Positions 9,018 to 16,490 of a stretch of DNA of 64,000 bases are shown here, one piece after another. This stretch comes from CAXSBR01 sp964252015. Its GTDB lineage: Bacteria; Actinomycetota; Actinomycetes; Mycobacteriales; Jatrophihabitantaceae. Both the position numbers and the translations under genes were made by a program. The notes below the pieces were generated by a model. That model ran no database searches and had not been told where the DNA came from. It saw only the letters and a list, made by a program, of their open reading frames with translations. Within the stretch, counting starts at the first letter, position 1. Every line of letters starts with the position of its first letter. Where the stretch lies: assembly GCA_964252015.1 (NCBI GenBank), contig CAXULW010000004.1:62001-126000 (forward strand). The letters run 5' to 3'.

Positions 9018-9568
9018 CGTCCCACGGTAACCGTCGACCAAAGCTTGAACCTTGAGGCGCGGCGCGTTTCGCTCAACGTGAAAGCCCGTTTGCGCCGGAC
9101 CGATGTCGGCGCATGCTGGCCGAATGCGGCCGTTACCAGGGTTGTTAGCCAGGATTGCGCAGCTGTGGCCGTTCCGGGCCCGGGTGCCCGCGGGCGCCCG
9201 TCGACAACCGTGGCCGGCCCGCGAGGACGTGACCCGGACGGGACGGGGTCGACGGCAACGCGATGAGGGCGACGACGATGGCGGTGCCGCCGTGCGCGAA
9301 CCGCGTCGTCCGAACGGCCCCGCGCCACGCTCGGGCGCGGGTGCCGCGCCCATCCCAGCGCCGCCACAACAGGTGCGGCTGCCGGCCGAGCCCGAACCGC
9401 GAGACCCCGGGTCCACGGAGGACCGGGACGGGGTCAATGTCCCGTAGGCAGGTCTGAGCCGCCCGGTTCACCTGGGCGAGGACGTCCTTGCCCCGCTGGT
9501 TGGTCTGATCCGTTACTTTCAGCGCGAGTGAGCGGGGCAATCCCGCACCGAGCCAGGGACCTCAGGAA
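9018..9568. other. 551-bp intergenic stretch upstream of ftsK
   Basis: No convincing gene was found on either strand. The open frames here (for example 9145-9540 on the minus strand) are rich in Arg/Pro/Gly without domain features. In Mycobacterium and Streptomyces the RNase J gene lies between ftsK and dapA; I could not recognise any RNase J segment here. The stretch presumably contains the ftsK promoter. Confidence 0.6.
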
Positions 9569-10081
9569 TCATTTGAGGCGTCGTTTCGCGCGGGCGCAGC
9601 GCAGAAGGTAGCCAGGGGTGGGCGGTATCCAGCCGAGCTGCAGACCCTGGCCGAGGTCGTCGCGCACCGCCCAGTGCTCGGTCACCTTGGCGTCGATGAC
9701 GCGCTGCCAATGCGTCTGCCGGACCGCGAACGTCTTGCCAGTCGGCGCCCAGACGCGATCGACGTCGCCGCCGGGGGTGTAGAGCACGAAGTCGCCCGAG
9801 TGGCGGCCGCTCATAGTGGTGTCAATGACGACGATGTCGTTGTCCACAACGACGTGGTGGGTCTCGTGGGCCAGGTCGGCGAACGCCGAGCGCAGCCACT
9901 GCGCGGTGGCGAGGAACCCGGCCGGTCCGCCGGCCCGGCACGCGGGCGGTTCTATGTTGTCCTCCCGGTTGACGGCGTCGCGGTCGATCACCGCCTCGAA
10001 GTCGGCCAGGTCCCCGGTTGCCATGATGGACAGGCTGCGCAGTGCGACGTCGCGGGCGGTGGGCTTGGTGCTGGTACTCAT
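9569..10081 (-). CDS. SnoaL-like ester cyclase/polyketide-cyclase fold protein
   Basis: A 170-residue protein of the SnoaL/NTF2-like fold, which includes cyclases, hydratases and proteins of unknown function. Typical features are the N-terminal helix (ALRSLSIMATGDLADFEAVI), the AVNRE segment, an aromatic-lined pocket region (HHVVVDNDIVVI) and the closing GKTFAVRQTHWQRV strand. Start ATG 10081. It is divergent from the adjacent tetR with only 44 bp between start codons, so the TetR protein probably controls it. The substrate is unknown. Confidence 0.75.
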   Translation of the reverse strand: MSTSTKPTARDVALRSLSIMATGDLADFEAVIDRDAVNREDNIEPPACRAGGPAGFLATAQWLRSAFADLAHETHHVVVDNDIVVIDTTMSGRHSGDFVLYTPGGDVDRVWAPTGKTFAVRQTHWQRVIDAKVTEHWAVRDDLGQGLQLGWIPPTPGYLLRCARAKRRLK

Positions 10082-10099
10082 GGCCTCTCACTTTCGATA

Positions 10100-10120
10100 C
10101 AGTCGGACAGTAACTAACTG
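10100..10120. promoter_or_regulatory. Candidate TetR operator in the divergent intergenic region
   Basis: In the 44-bp gap between the SnoaL and TetR starts, CAGT occurs at 10100-10103 and 10108-10111 and its complement ACTG at 10117-10120, giving the partial palindrome CAGT-5-ACTG. The position covers both promoters. This is a weak pattern, proposed only because TetR regulators commonly bind such divergent gaps. Confidence 0.35.
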
Positions 10121-10125
10121 ATAGG

Positions 10126-10812
10126 ATGAGGCCGGTGACGGAGAACGTCAAGCCCCCGACGCCGGTCCGGCCAGGGTCTGGTTCCGTCCGGCGGCGGTAC
10201 GACGTCACCCTGCGCCAGGAACAGGCGCGGGCAAGACGCCGGGACACATTGGCCGCCGCCCAACAGCTGTTCCAGGACCGCGGTTACAGCGCCACAACGA
10301 TCGCCGACGTGGCCCGGGCGGCGGGTGTTTCTGCGGAGAGTGTCTACAAGAGTTTCGGCGGCAAGGCGGCGCTGCTGAAGGAGGTGTTCGACGTCGTCAT
10401 GGCCGGCGACGACGAGCCAGTGGCCGTTGCCGAGCGCGCCGGGGCGCAGGCGATCCGAGCGGAGCCCGACGTGCGCCGCAAACTGCTCAGCTACGCCGAC
10501 CAGGCCGCGGTCCGGGCCAACCGGTCGGCGCCCATCCAGCTCGTCATCCGCAACGGCGCATCAAGTGATCCGGATCTGCAGCGGCTCTGGGCGCAGCTCA
10601 CGGAGCAGCGCCTGGTCGGTATGACGATGCTGGCGAATCACCTCGCCGACAGCGGCGGGCTGAGGGTCGGCCCCGACCAGGCCCGCGATGTGTTGTGGAC
10701 CTGCATCTCGATTGAGGTCTACGACCTACTCGTGCTCCAGCGCCACTGGAGCCTGGCCGCCTTTACCGACTGGCTCGGCCGAACCCTTATCGCCTCTCTG
10801 GTGGGCGACTGA
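10126..10812 (+). CDS. TetR-family transcriptional regulator
   Basis: A repressor of 228 residues. The TetR helix-turn-helix lies at about residues 35-85, with characteristic TLAAAQQLFQDRGYSATTIA followed by DVARAAGVSAESVYKSFGGK. The C-terminal ligand domain is longer than average and unassigned. About 25 residues precede the DNA-binding domain; a later in-frame GTG at 10135 could also be the start. It is divergent from the SnoaL-like gene, the likely target. Confidence 0.88.
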   Translation: MRPVTENVKPPTPVRPGSGSVRRRYDVTLRQEQARARRRDTLAAAQQLFQDRGYSATTIADVARAAGVSAESVYKSFGGKAALLKEVFDVVMAGDDEPVAVAERAGAQAIRAEPDVRRKLLSYADQAAVRANRSAPIQLVIRNGASSDPDLQRLWAQLTEQRLVGMTMLANHLADSGGLRVGPDQARDVLWTCISIEVYDLLVLQRHWSLAAFTDWLGRTLIASLVGD

Positions 10813-10816
10813 CTCG

Positions 10817-11713
10817 TTAAGGCGCGGTCGGCAGGCCGGCTGCGGTCAGATCCGCGCGCAGGTGCGAGATCTCGTGCTCGGTGGCGTCGACCAGAGGGGG
10901 CCGCACCGACCCGACCGGACGGCCGACCAACGCCAGGCCGGCCTTGACCAGGATGCAGCCCTGGGTGGCGAAGATGCCGCGGTAGATCGGCAGCAACTCC
11001 TGGTGCCGCCGTACCGCTTCGGCAGTGTCCCCGCGCTCGAACGCCTCGATCATGGCTCTGGTGCCCACCCCGCTGAAATGGGTGGACGTGCCGACGACGC
11101 CCACGCCGCCGACCGCGAGCAGGGGCAGCGTCATCCCGTCGTCGCCGGAGTAGAAGGCCAAACCGGTCTCGGCCATCACCTGGCTGCTGGCGATCAGGTC
11201 ACCTTTGGCGTCCTTGACGGCAACGATCCGGTTGTGTTCGGCCAGTCGCAGCATGGTGTCGGTGGCGATCGGGGTACCGGTGCGGCCAGGAATGTCGTAG
11301 AGCATGACCGGCAGGTCGGAGGCGTCGGCGACGGTGCGGAAGTACTGCAACAGCCCGGCCTGCGGCGGCTTGGAGTAGTAAGGCGTGACGACGAGGACGC
11401 CGTGTGCGCCCGCCTTCGCCGCCGCCTGGGCCAGGTGGACGCTGTGTACCGGATCGAACGTGCCGACGCCGGTGAGCACCTGCGCCCGATCGCCCACCGC
11501 GTCCACGACCGCGCGAACGAGGTCGGACTTCTCGTCGTCGGTGGTCGTCGGTGACTCGCCGGTCGTGCCGTTGACGACCAGGGCGTCGTTGCCCATCTCA
11601 TCGACCAGGTAGGTGGCCAGTGCAGCGGCGGTATCGAGGTCGAGCGCTCCGGCCACGTCGAAGGGCGTGACCATCGCCGTCAGCACCCGCCCGAACGGCG
11701 CCCGTTCGCTCAT
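10817..11713 (-). CDS. dapA: 4-hydroxy-tetrahydrodipicolinate synthase
   Basis: Condenses pyruvate with aspartate semialdehyde in lysine/diaminopimelate synthesis. The TIM barrel of 298 residues is full length. Catalytic features are visible: GTTGES at about 49-54, Tyr112-113, Tyr139 before IPGRTG, and the Schiff-base Lys167 in AVKDAKGD. Start ATG 11713 (MSERAPFG) matches the usual N-terminus. In many actinobacteria dapA lies between thyX and the RNase J gene; here thyX is 5.7 kb away and the SnoaL/TetR pair lies on the ftsK side. Confidence 0.95.
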   Translation of the reverse strand: MSERAPFGRVLTAMVTPFDVAGALDLDTAAALATYLVDEMGNDALVVNGTTGESPTTTDDEKSDLVRAVVDAVGDRAQVLTGVGTFDPVHSVHLAQAAAKAGAHGVLVVTPYYSKPPQAGLLQYFRTVADASDLPVMLYDIPGRTGTPIATDTMLRLAEHNRIVAVKDAKGDLIASSQVMAETGLAFYSGDDGMTLPLLAVGGVGVVGTSTHFSGVGTRAMIEAFERGDTAEAVRRHQELLPIYRGIFATQGCILVKAGLALVGRPVGSVRPPLVDATEHEISHLRADLTAAGLPTAP

Positions 11714-11778
11714 GCCGGCAATGTTAGTCCGCACGCCGGGCCAATTTCGGGACGGCCGACGGACGGCGCCATGATGGC

Positions 11779-12273
11779 GTGGTGCGCGTTGTCGTGGTGT
11801 CGGACACCCACGCCCCCCGGTTCTGGAAGGCGTGCCCGCCCGGTCTGATCCCGCAGCTGAAGCGCGCCGAGCTGATCCTGCACGCGGGCGACGTCTGCGT
11901 TCCGTCCGTGCTGGACACCCTCGCCGAGTACGCGCCGGTGCGGGTCGTGCTGGGCAACAACGACGGCGCGGACGTGGCCGCCTGGGGCGCACCGGAGACC
12001 GCGGAGTTCGAGATCGACGGTCTGCGGGTGGCCATGGTGCACGACAGCGGCCAACGCGACGGCCGGCTCGCCCGATTGCGGCGTCGGTTCCCGTCCGCGG
12101 ACCTGGTCGTTTTCGGCCACTCGCACATCCCGATGGACATCGCGGGCGGCGGCCTGCGCATCCTCAACCCGGGCTCGCCCACGGACAAACGCCGACAGCC
12201 GCAGGCCACGTTCGCCGTGCTCGAGATCGCCGACGCGGTTATCCACAGGGCCGAAATCATCGCCCTCGGTTGA
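11779..12273 (+). CDS. YfcE-type metallophosphoesterase
   Basis: A small calcineurin-like phosphodiesterase of 164 residues. All metal-binding motifs are present: D9-x-H11, GD at 37-38, GNND at 59-62, H88 and GHSH at 113-116. This group hydrolyses phosphodiester bonds in small substrates in the cytoplasm; the physiological substrate is unknown. The GTG start at 11779 puts the VRVVVVSDTH strand at the N-terminus. It is divergent from dapA. Confidence 0.88.
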   Translation: MVRVVVVSDTHAPRFWKACPPGLIPQLKRAELILHAGDVCVPSVLDTLAEYAPVRVVLGNNDGADVAAWGAPETAEFEIDGLRVAMVHDSGQRDGRLARLRRRFPSADLVVFGHSHIPMDIAGGGLRILNPGSPTDKRRQPQATFAVLEIADAVIHRAEIIALG

Positions 12274-12333
12274 GCGACGATGGCTCCTGCGTCGGCCGCC
12301 GTCGACGCGCTTCCCGCCAGATGAGGAGCCCCC

Positions 12334-12636
12334 GTGCCCGGCTTCGACGTTTCTCCCGCCGAGCTGCGGTCGACCCGCATGTTCGTCGACTCGGTCGCCC
12401 AGGACGTGATCGCCGAGGTGTCGGCGGTGCGGCGCGACGTCGATGACCTGCTCGGCTCGGGCTGGACCGGCCGGTCGGCGAGTACGTTCGCCGGCGGATG
12501 GGCGGACTGGCAGACGGCGGCGCGAGACACGCTGCACGCGCTGGACACGATGGCCGAGTTACTCGGTCTGGCCGGTCGCGATTACACCGACAGCGACGCG
12601 TTCGTGACCTCGCGCTTCGAGAAATTCGCGTCCTGA
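12334..12636 (+). CDS. WXG100-family (Esx-like) protein A
   Basis: A 100-residue helical-hairpin protein with the WXG motif at residues 44-46 (WTG) between two predicted amphipathic helices, typical of substrates or partners of type VII secretion. The GTG start at 12334 is preceded by a good GAGGAG site. Its TGA stop overlaps the ATG of the next gene by one base (TGATG), so the pair is co-translated. In this locus it most likely pairs with the next protein and helps target the large protein encoded third; that role is inferred. No secretion machinery (EccC etc.) is in the window. Confidence 0.82.
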   Translation: MPGFDVSPAELRSTRMFVDSVAQDVIAEVSAVRRDVDDLLGSGWTGRSASTFAGGWADWQTAARDTLHALDTMAELLGLAGRDYTDSDAFVTSRFEKFAS

Positions 12637-12935
12637 TGGGATCCTCGTACTCGGTCGACCTCGACCGCATGGTTGACGTGGTCGAGCGGATGGCCAAGTT
12701 CGACACTGCCCTGGACGCGCATCTGGAGAGGCTCGACCGGCGTATCACCCGGCTGCACACGACCTGGACCGGGGACGCCGCGCGCGCCCAACGCGAGGCG
12801 CACGAGGAGTGGATGCACGCGGCCACGAGCATGCGCCAGGCGCTGGCCACGATGCGATCGATCACCAAGACCGCGCACGGCAATTACCACGGCGCCATGG
12901 CCGCGAACGTCCGTATGTGGGACGCGGTTTCGTGA
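12636..12935 (+). CDS. WXG100-family (Esx-like) protein B
   Basis: A 99-residue protein with the same architecture as its upstream neighbour, again with WTG at residues 44-46 (TTWTGDAARAQ). It ends in a basic/aromatic tail (AMAANVRMWDAVS). It is co-translated with protein A, and its stop overlaps the GTG of the third gene (GTGA). Two small helical proteins before a large WXG-bearing effector resemble the targeting partners encoded beside LXG toxins in Firmicutes; here that is an analogy, not a demonstrated homology. Confidence 0.8.
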   Translation: MGSSYSVDLDRMVDVVERMAKFDTALDAHLERLDRRITRLHTTWTGDAARAQREAHEEWMHAATSMRQALATMRSITKTAHGNYHGAMAANVRMWDAVS

Positions 12936-14269
12936 GTATTGCTGTTGATCCGGATCGGATCGAGGACGCGGCGGATGAGTTCGCCCTCGCCGTCGCCCCG
13001 GCGGTGGACGCGGCCCTGTCCACGTTGTCCACCGGGCTGGCCGGGTCCTGGTCGATGGCCGGTGACGACGTCGCCGGCAACGCCTGGGCCGGCGCCTACG
13101 ACCACGCCGCCGCCACCGTGATGGGCGTCGGCGCCGACGTCACCAACAGCTCCTACACGATCGCCGGGCTGCTCGAAATGACCTGGGGCAACCACGCCCG
13201 CGCCGAAGCCGACTCCCACCCCGGCGGCACCCCCTCCTCCGGGTACCCCCGCACCCTGAACTACGCCGACACCCACGTCCCCACCTACGACATACCCACC
13301 GCCGACGGCGGCTACGTCGGTGAACCCGTGGGCTGGCACCTCATCAGCGCCGCCGTCGGCTACACCTGGCCCGGCGGACACCAAGACCGCCTGCGCACCG
13401 CGGGCCGCGCCTGGGGCGCCGCGGCCACCTCACTACGCTCCGCCGCCACCCTGGTCCCTCCCGCCGTGTCCGCCCTGCAAGAACAGCGATCCCCCGAGAT
13501 CGGCTGCGCCGTCACCGTCACCGCCGCCATGGAAACCCACATCACCGACCTGGCCGCCGCCTGCTCCGACCTGCACCGAGCCTGCGACGACTACGCCACC
13601 TTCCTCGACAAGGCCCACCACGACGCCGGCCGCGAACTGCAATCGCTGATCAGCTGGACCATCGCCATCGAAACCGGCGGCGCCCTGCTCGGCGTCGCCA
13701 CCGCCGGCCTGGCCGAACTCGGCGCCCAAGGCGCCGAAGCCGGCCGCATCGGCCTCACCGCCGCCCGCGTCGCCGGCATCATCCGCGACCTCATCACCGC
13801 CGCCAAAGGAATCAGCACCACCATCACCCACGCCGCCACTCGTGCCATCGAGATCAGCCGCAAACTCAAACCCCTGCTCGGCGCCCGCCTCAGCCGCGCC
13901 ACCACACTAGCCGCCACCAAACTCCCCACCGAAACCACAACCGCCGAAGCCCTAGCCCAGAGCAAACTGCTCAAAGCCAAGCCGAACAACCGCGGACTTG
14001 ACGCGACGGAACTAACATCAACCAAAACGGTGGCTGGCCACGGAAAGGACCTCAAGAAAAACGGAGACTTCGCGCGGCCCTTCAATGATTCGCGCCTACT
14101 GATCCAACAGATCATGGATGCAGTCCCGCCCACCCTCGATCCGCAGGGCGCACCGAACGTCCTGCGGTGGGACGCCCCAGGGGTGTTTCGTGGCTCGAAG
14201 GGAATCTGGGAGCTACTAGTCGATACGAAGACGAAGACGGTGTTTCATCTAATGTTCACGACTAAATAA
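12932..14269 (+). CDS. Large WXG-like protein with C-terminal toxin-like domain
   Basis: The 445-residue product starts at GTG 12932, overlapping the previous stop. Residues 1-110 form a WXG-like helical region (W40, AGSWSMAGDD). Residues ~150-340 are Ala-rich helices, including a hydrophobic stretch near 250-275 (GGALLGVATAGLAELG). The last ~80 residues change character completely: charged, mixed alpha/beta, lower GC, with H370 in AGHGKDL and ending WELLVDTKTKTVFHLMF (H439). This N-terminal trafficking plus variable C-terminal tip plan matches polymorphic toxins. The tip recalls compact RNase folds of the barnase/EndoU/RelE type, but I cannot name its family. Confidence 0.7.
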   Translation: MSIAVDPDRIEDAADEFALAVAPAVDAALSTLSTGLAGSWSMAGDDVAGNAWAGAYDHAAATVMGVGADVTNSSYTIAGLLEMTWGNHARAEADSHPGGTPSSGYPRTLNYADTHVPTYDIPTADGGYVGEPVGWHLISAAVGYTWPGGHQDRLRTAGRAWGAAATSLRSAATLVPPAVSALQEQRSPEIGCAVTVTAAMETHITDLAAACSDLHRACDDYATFLDKAHHDAGRELQSLISWTIAIETGGALLGVATAGLAELGAQGAEAGRIGLTAARVAGIIRDLITAAKGISTTITHAATRAIEISRKLKPLLGARLSRATTLAATKLPTETTTAEALAQSKLLKAKPNNRGLDATELTSTKTVAGHGKDLKKNGDFARPFNDSRLLIQQIMDAVPPTLDPQGAPNVLRWDAPGVFRGSKGIWELLVDTKTKTVFHLMFTTK

Positions 14270-14278
14270 GGGGGACCA

Positions 14279-14782
14279 ATGAATTTTAGCGCGGCGGCCG
14301 GTGCTTCAATTTCAGGCGAACCTGTGTACGACCGAGCGGAATACTCTTTCCGCTTCGAACAGCTTGAGGTGGAGTCAGGCGAGGAGAGATTGATAGGTGA
14401 CCGGACAAGTCTAGCGATCGGGACTCTCCAGGTGGAAGTCAACGCTGACAGCGGTGTAGCGCTATTCGTGTGGGGTTACCTGCCGTGGTTTGGTTGGGCC
14501 CGCCGCGCCCTCAAACCACCCGAGCTCCGGCCCGGCGTCGTCACTGCCCATGTTACCGGTGGGTTTACCGCAGGCGTCACTAAGAGACTGGCCGATGTTG
14601 GCGTATGGACGACAGCTTTCGACGAAGACTCCGGTTACGTGCAAATTTCGCCGGACCCTACGCGCGCTGACGACCAGACGGTCCTTATTGCGACGCGCAC
14701 GAGCCTTGGTTTGGTAGGGGATGAACTTAATTCTATTTGGATAAAGCCAACATTCATCAACTCGACACCCGAAGACTTCTAG
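14279..14782 (+). CDS. Probable cognate immunity protein (unrecognised family)
   Basis: A 167-residue protein starting 9 bp after the toxin-like gene, with a GGGGGA ribosome site. I do not recognise a family. It is acidic, predicted mainly beta, without a signal peptide (so cytoplasmic), with aromatic clusters such as FVWGYLPWFGW. Its GC content is far below neighbours: counted G+C is 35/60 at 14281-14340, 30/60 at 14341-14400 and 23/60 at 14701-14760, against 48/60 at 13681-13740. Position, size and composition fit an immunity protein acquired with the toxin tip; this is inference. Confidence 0.55.
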   Translation: MNFSAAAGASISGEPVYDRAEYSFRFEQLEVESGEERLIGDRTSLAIGTLQVEVNADSGVALFVWGYLPWFGWARRALKPPELRPGVVTAHVTGGFTAGVTKRLADVGVWTTAFDEDSGYVQISPDPTRADDQTVLIATRTSLGLVGDELNSIWIKPTFINSTPEDF

Positions 14783-14953
14783 CCTCAACCGGCGTCGAGT
14801 CCCCAAATATGGTGCCTACGGACGACAATAGGCGTCTTACGAGAAGAGTCGTTGCCCGGACTTTAGCGATCGGACCCCTGTACTCGCTGACATCTCGCCT
14901 CGCGACGTGCTCGTTCCAAAAAAAGCACTCGACAGACCAGGTGTGATGAGTGT

Positions 14954-15799
14954 GTGCTGGAAAACGCTCGCGGGCTGAGCCATCTGCAACTGCAGGCCAT
15001 TGCCGACCTCGAGGCGCGGACGGTCGCCGTCGACGGGGGGCGGCTGAAGCTGGAGTGGGGGTCGCTGCGCTCGCGGACCGGCGAGAACGTCGAGGACCTG
15101 CTCTGGTGGGACGACGACGTCCTGCTCGGATTCCTCGGTCTCTATTCTTTCGGCGCGCCGGCAGTCGAACTCGCCGGCATGGTCGATCCCGCGGCGCGGC
15201 GGCGCGGAATCGGCTCGGTCCTGCTGGACGCGGCGCGGCCGCTATGTGTCGAACGCGGTTACCAGCCCGTGCTGCTGGTGACGTCGCGAGACGCCTCCGC
15301 CGGTGAGTCGTTCGCACGCAGTCACGGCGGCGTCCTCGACCATTCGGAGCACGCCATGGTGCTGGCGGGCGAGCCCGCCGACGGCCCATCAGGACCTGAG
15401 GTGCGTCTGCGCCCGGCCGTCAATACCGACGTCAGCCGGGTAGTCGAACTGCTCGCCGACGGGTTCGGCTTCACGCCCACCGAGACGGAGATGCGACTCG
15501 ACGGGCCGTCGGATCAGACGTTCATGGTCGACGTGGACGGAGCGGCGGTCGGCACGATGCGGGTGAACCACGAGGGCGACCGGGCCGGTATCTACGGGTT
15601 CGTCGTCGACCGCGAGCGGCGCGGGCAGGGTATCGGGCGAGCCGCGCTGCGCGAGGCCTGCCTGATGGTGCGCACCCGCGGCGCGACGGCCGTCGGCCTC
15701 GAGGTCGCGGTGGAGAACGAGCATGCGCTGGGCCTCTACACCTCGGTCGGCTTCACCCGGGTGACGACCGAGGACTACTACTCGCTGCCGCTGACCTGA
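14954..15799 (+). CDS. Tandem GNAT acetyltransferase
   Basis: A 281-residue protein with two GNAT domains, the architecture of mycothiol synthase and several antibiotic acetyltransferases. Acetyl-CoA loops are VDPAARRRGIGSVLL in the first half and VDRERRGQGIGRAAL in the second. The second domain looks better conserved, with the typical GLEVAVENEHALGLYTSVGF finish. Start GTG 14954. Mycothiol synthase (MshD) is possible but it lacks enough specific residues for me to assign it. It is separated from the toxin cassette by 171 bp of low-GC non-coding DNA. Confidence 0.8.
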   Translation: MLENARGLSHLQLQAIADLEARTVAVDGGRLKLEWGSLRSRTGENVEDLLWWDDDVLLGFLGLYSFGAPAVELAGMVDPAARRRGIGSVLLDAARPLCVERGYQPVLLVTSRDASAGESFARSHGGVLDHSEHAMVLAGEPADGPSGPEVRLRPAVNTDVSRVVELLADGFGFTPTETEMRLDGPSDQTFMVDVDGAAVGTMRVNHEGDRAGIYGFVVDRERRGQGIGRAALREACLMVRTRGATAVGLEVAVENEHALGLYTSVGFTRVTTEDYYSLPLT

Positions 15800-15819
15800 C
15801 CGCCACCGCGACGGCCAGC

Positions 15820-15867
15820 CACTCAGCCGGCCGGCCACTCAGCCGGCCGGCCACTCAGCCGGCCCAG
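15820..15867. repeat. 16-bp tandem repeat, about 3 copies
   Basis: The unit CACTCAGCCGGCCGGC occurs at 15820-15835 and 15836-15851, with a diverged third copy at 15852-15867. The last unit includes the stop codon of the kinase gene on the minus strand, so the other copies look like duplications of that gene's 3' end. The site is a convergent gene junction without a classical hairpin terminator, though GCCGGCCGGC is itself palindromic. Confidence 0.85.
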
Positions 15868-16490
15868 GAAATGAGCAAGTCGGCCCGGTGCTTCTCAGCG
15901 TTCACCAGCGCGGCGTTGGCCTCGTCCGAGCGCATGACCCACTCCTGCGCCGCGTCCTCGTCTCGCCCGAAGTCGACGTGTCGCGCGATCAACGCACTCA
16001 ACCGGGCCGATGGCGGCGGGTCGACGAACCAGGTCACGTCCAGCGCGGCGTGCACCTCAGGCCACAGCAATAGGTAATTGCCCTCGACGATCAGGACTCG
16101 CTGCCACCCCGCGACCGGGATCGATCCCGCTACGGCCGCGTCGAGTGCGCGATCAAAGCGGGGCAGGTAGATCGGTGGGCCATTCGGATCGGCGACCGGG
16201 CGCAGCCGTTCCAGCGTGGTCGCGAAACCGGTTCGGTCGAACGTGGGCGGGGCACCCTTGCGGTCGCTGAGCCCGAGCCGGGCCAGTTCCTCGTTCGCCA
16301 GGTGGTAGCCGTCCATCGGCACGAGGGCAGCCACATCGGCCAAGACGTCGACGAGCGCCTCCGCCAACGTCGACTTCCCCGCTCCGGGCGCGCCGGTGAT
16401 CCCGATCAGCACGCGGGCCGAAGTGGCCGCGAGCAAGCCCCGCGCCTGCGCGGCCAGTTCCTCGATCGACGGGATCGTCAGCGCGTCCAT
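15855..16490 (-). CDS. Nucleoside/nucleotide kinase family protein (uridine kinase-like P-loop)
   Basis: A 211-residue P-loop kinase of the phosphoribulokinase/uridine kinase group. The Walker A GAPGAGKST is at 33-41, followed by the conserved PMDGYHL segment and the VEGNYLLL strand near residue 140. Members phosphorylate nucleosides, pantothenate or sugars such as fructose; the substrate cannot be read from the sequence. Start ATG 16490 lies 13 nt inside the upstream pfkB-type gene; an alternative in-frame ATG at 16502 would add MGTG. The overlap implies coupled translation of two kinases. Confidence 0.82.
   Translation of the reverse strand: MDALTIPSIEELAAQARGLLAATSARVLIGITGAPGAGKSTLAEALVDVLADVAALVPMDGYHLANEELARLGLSDRKGAPPTFDRTGFATTLERLRPVADPNGPPIYLPRFDRALDAAVAGSIPVAGWQRVLIVEGNYLLLWPEVHAALDVTWFVDPPPSARLSALIARHVDFGRDEDAAQEWVMRSDEANAALVNAEKHRADLLISWAG

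Noticed and set aside
9145..9540. Minus-strand frame in the ftsK-SnoaL gap
   Set aside because: No similarity to RNase J or any family; Arg/Pro-rich and without a Shine-Dalgarno site.
14737..14946. 69-codon frame overlapping the immunity gene's end
   Set aside because: It overlaps the better-supported gene, has no ribosome site, and its composition follows the low-GC flank.
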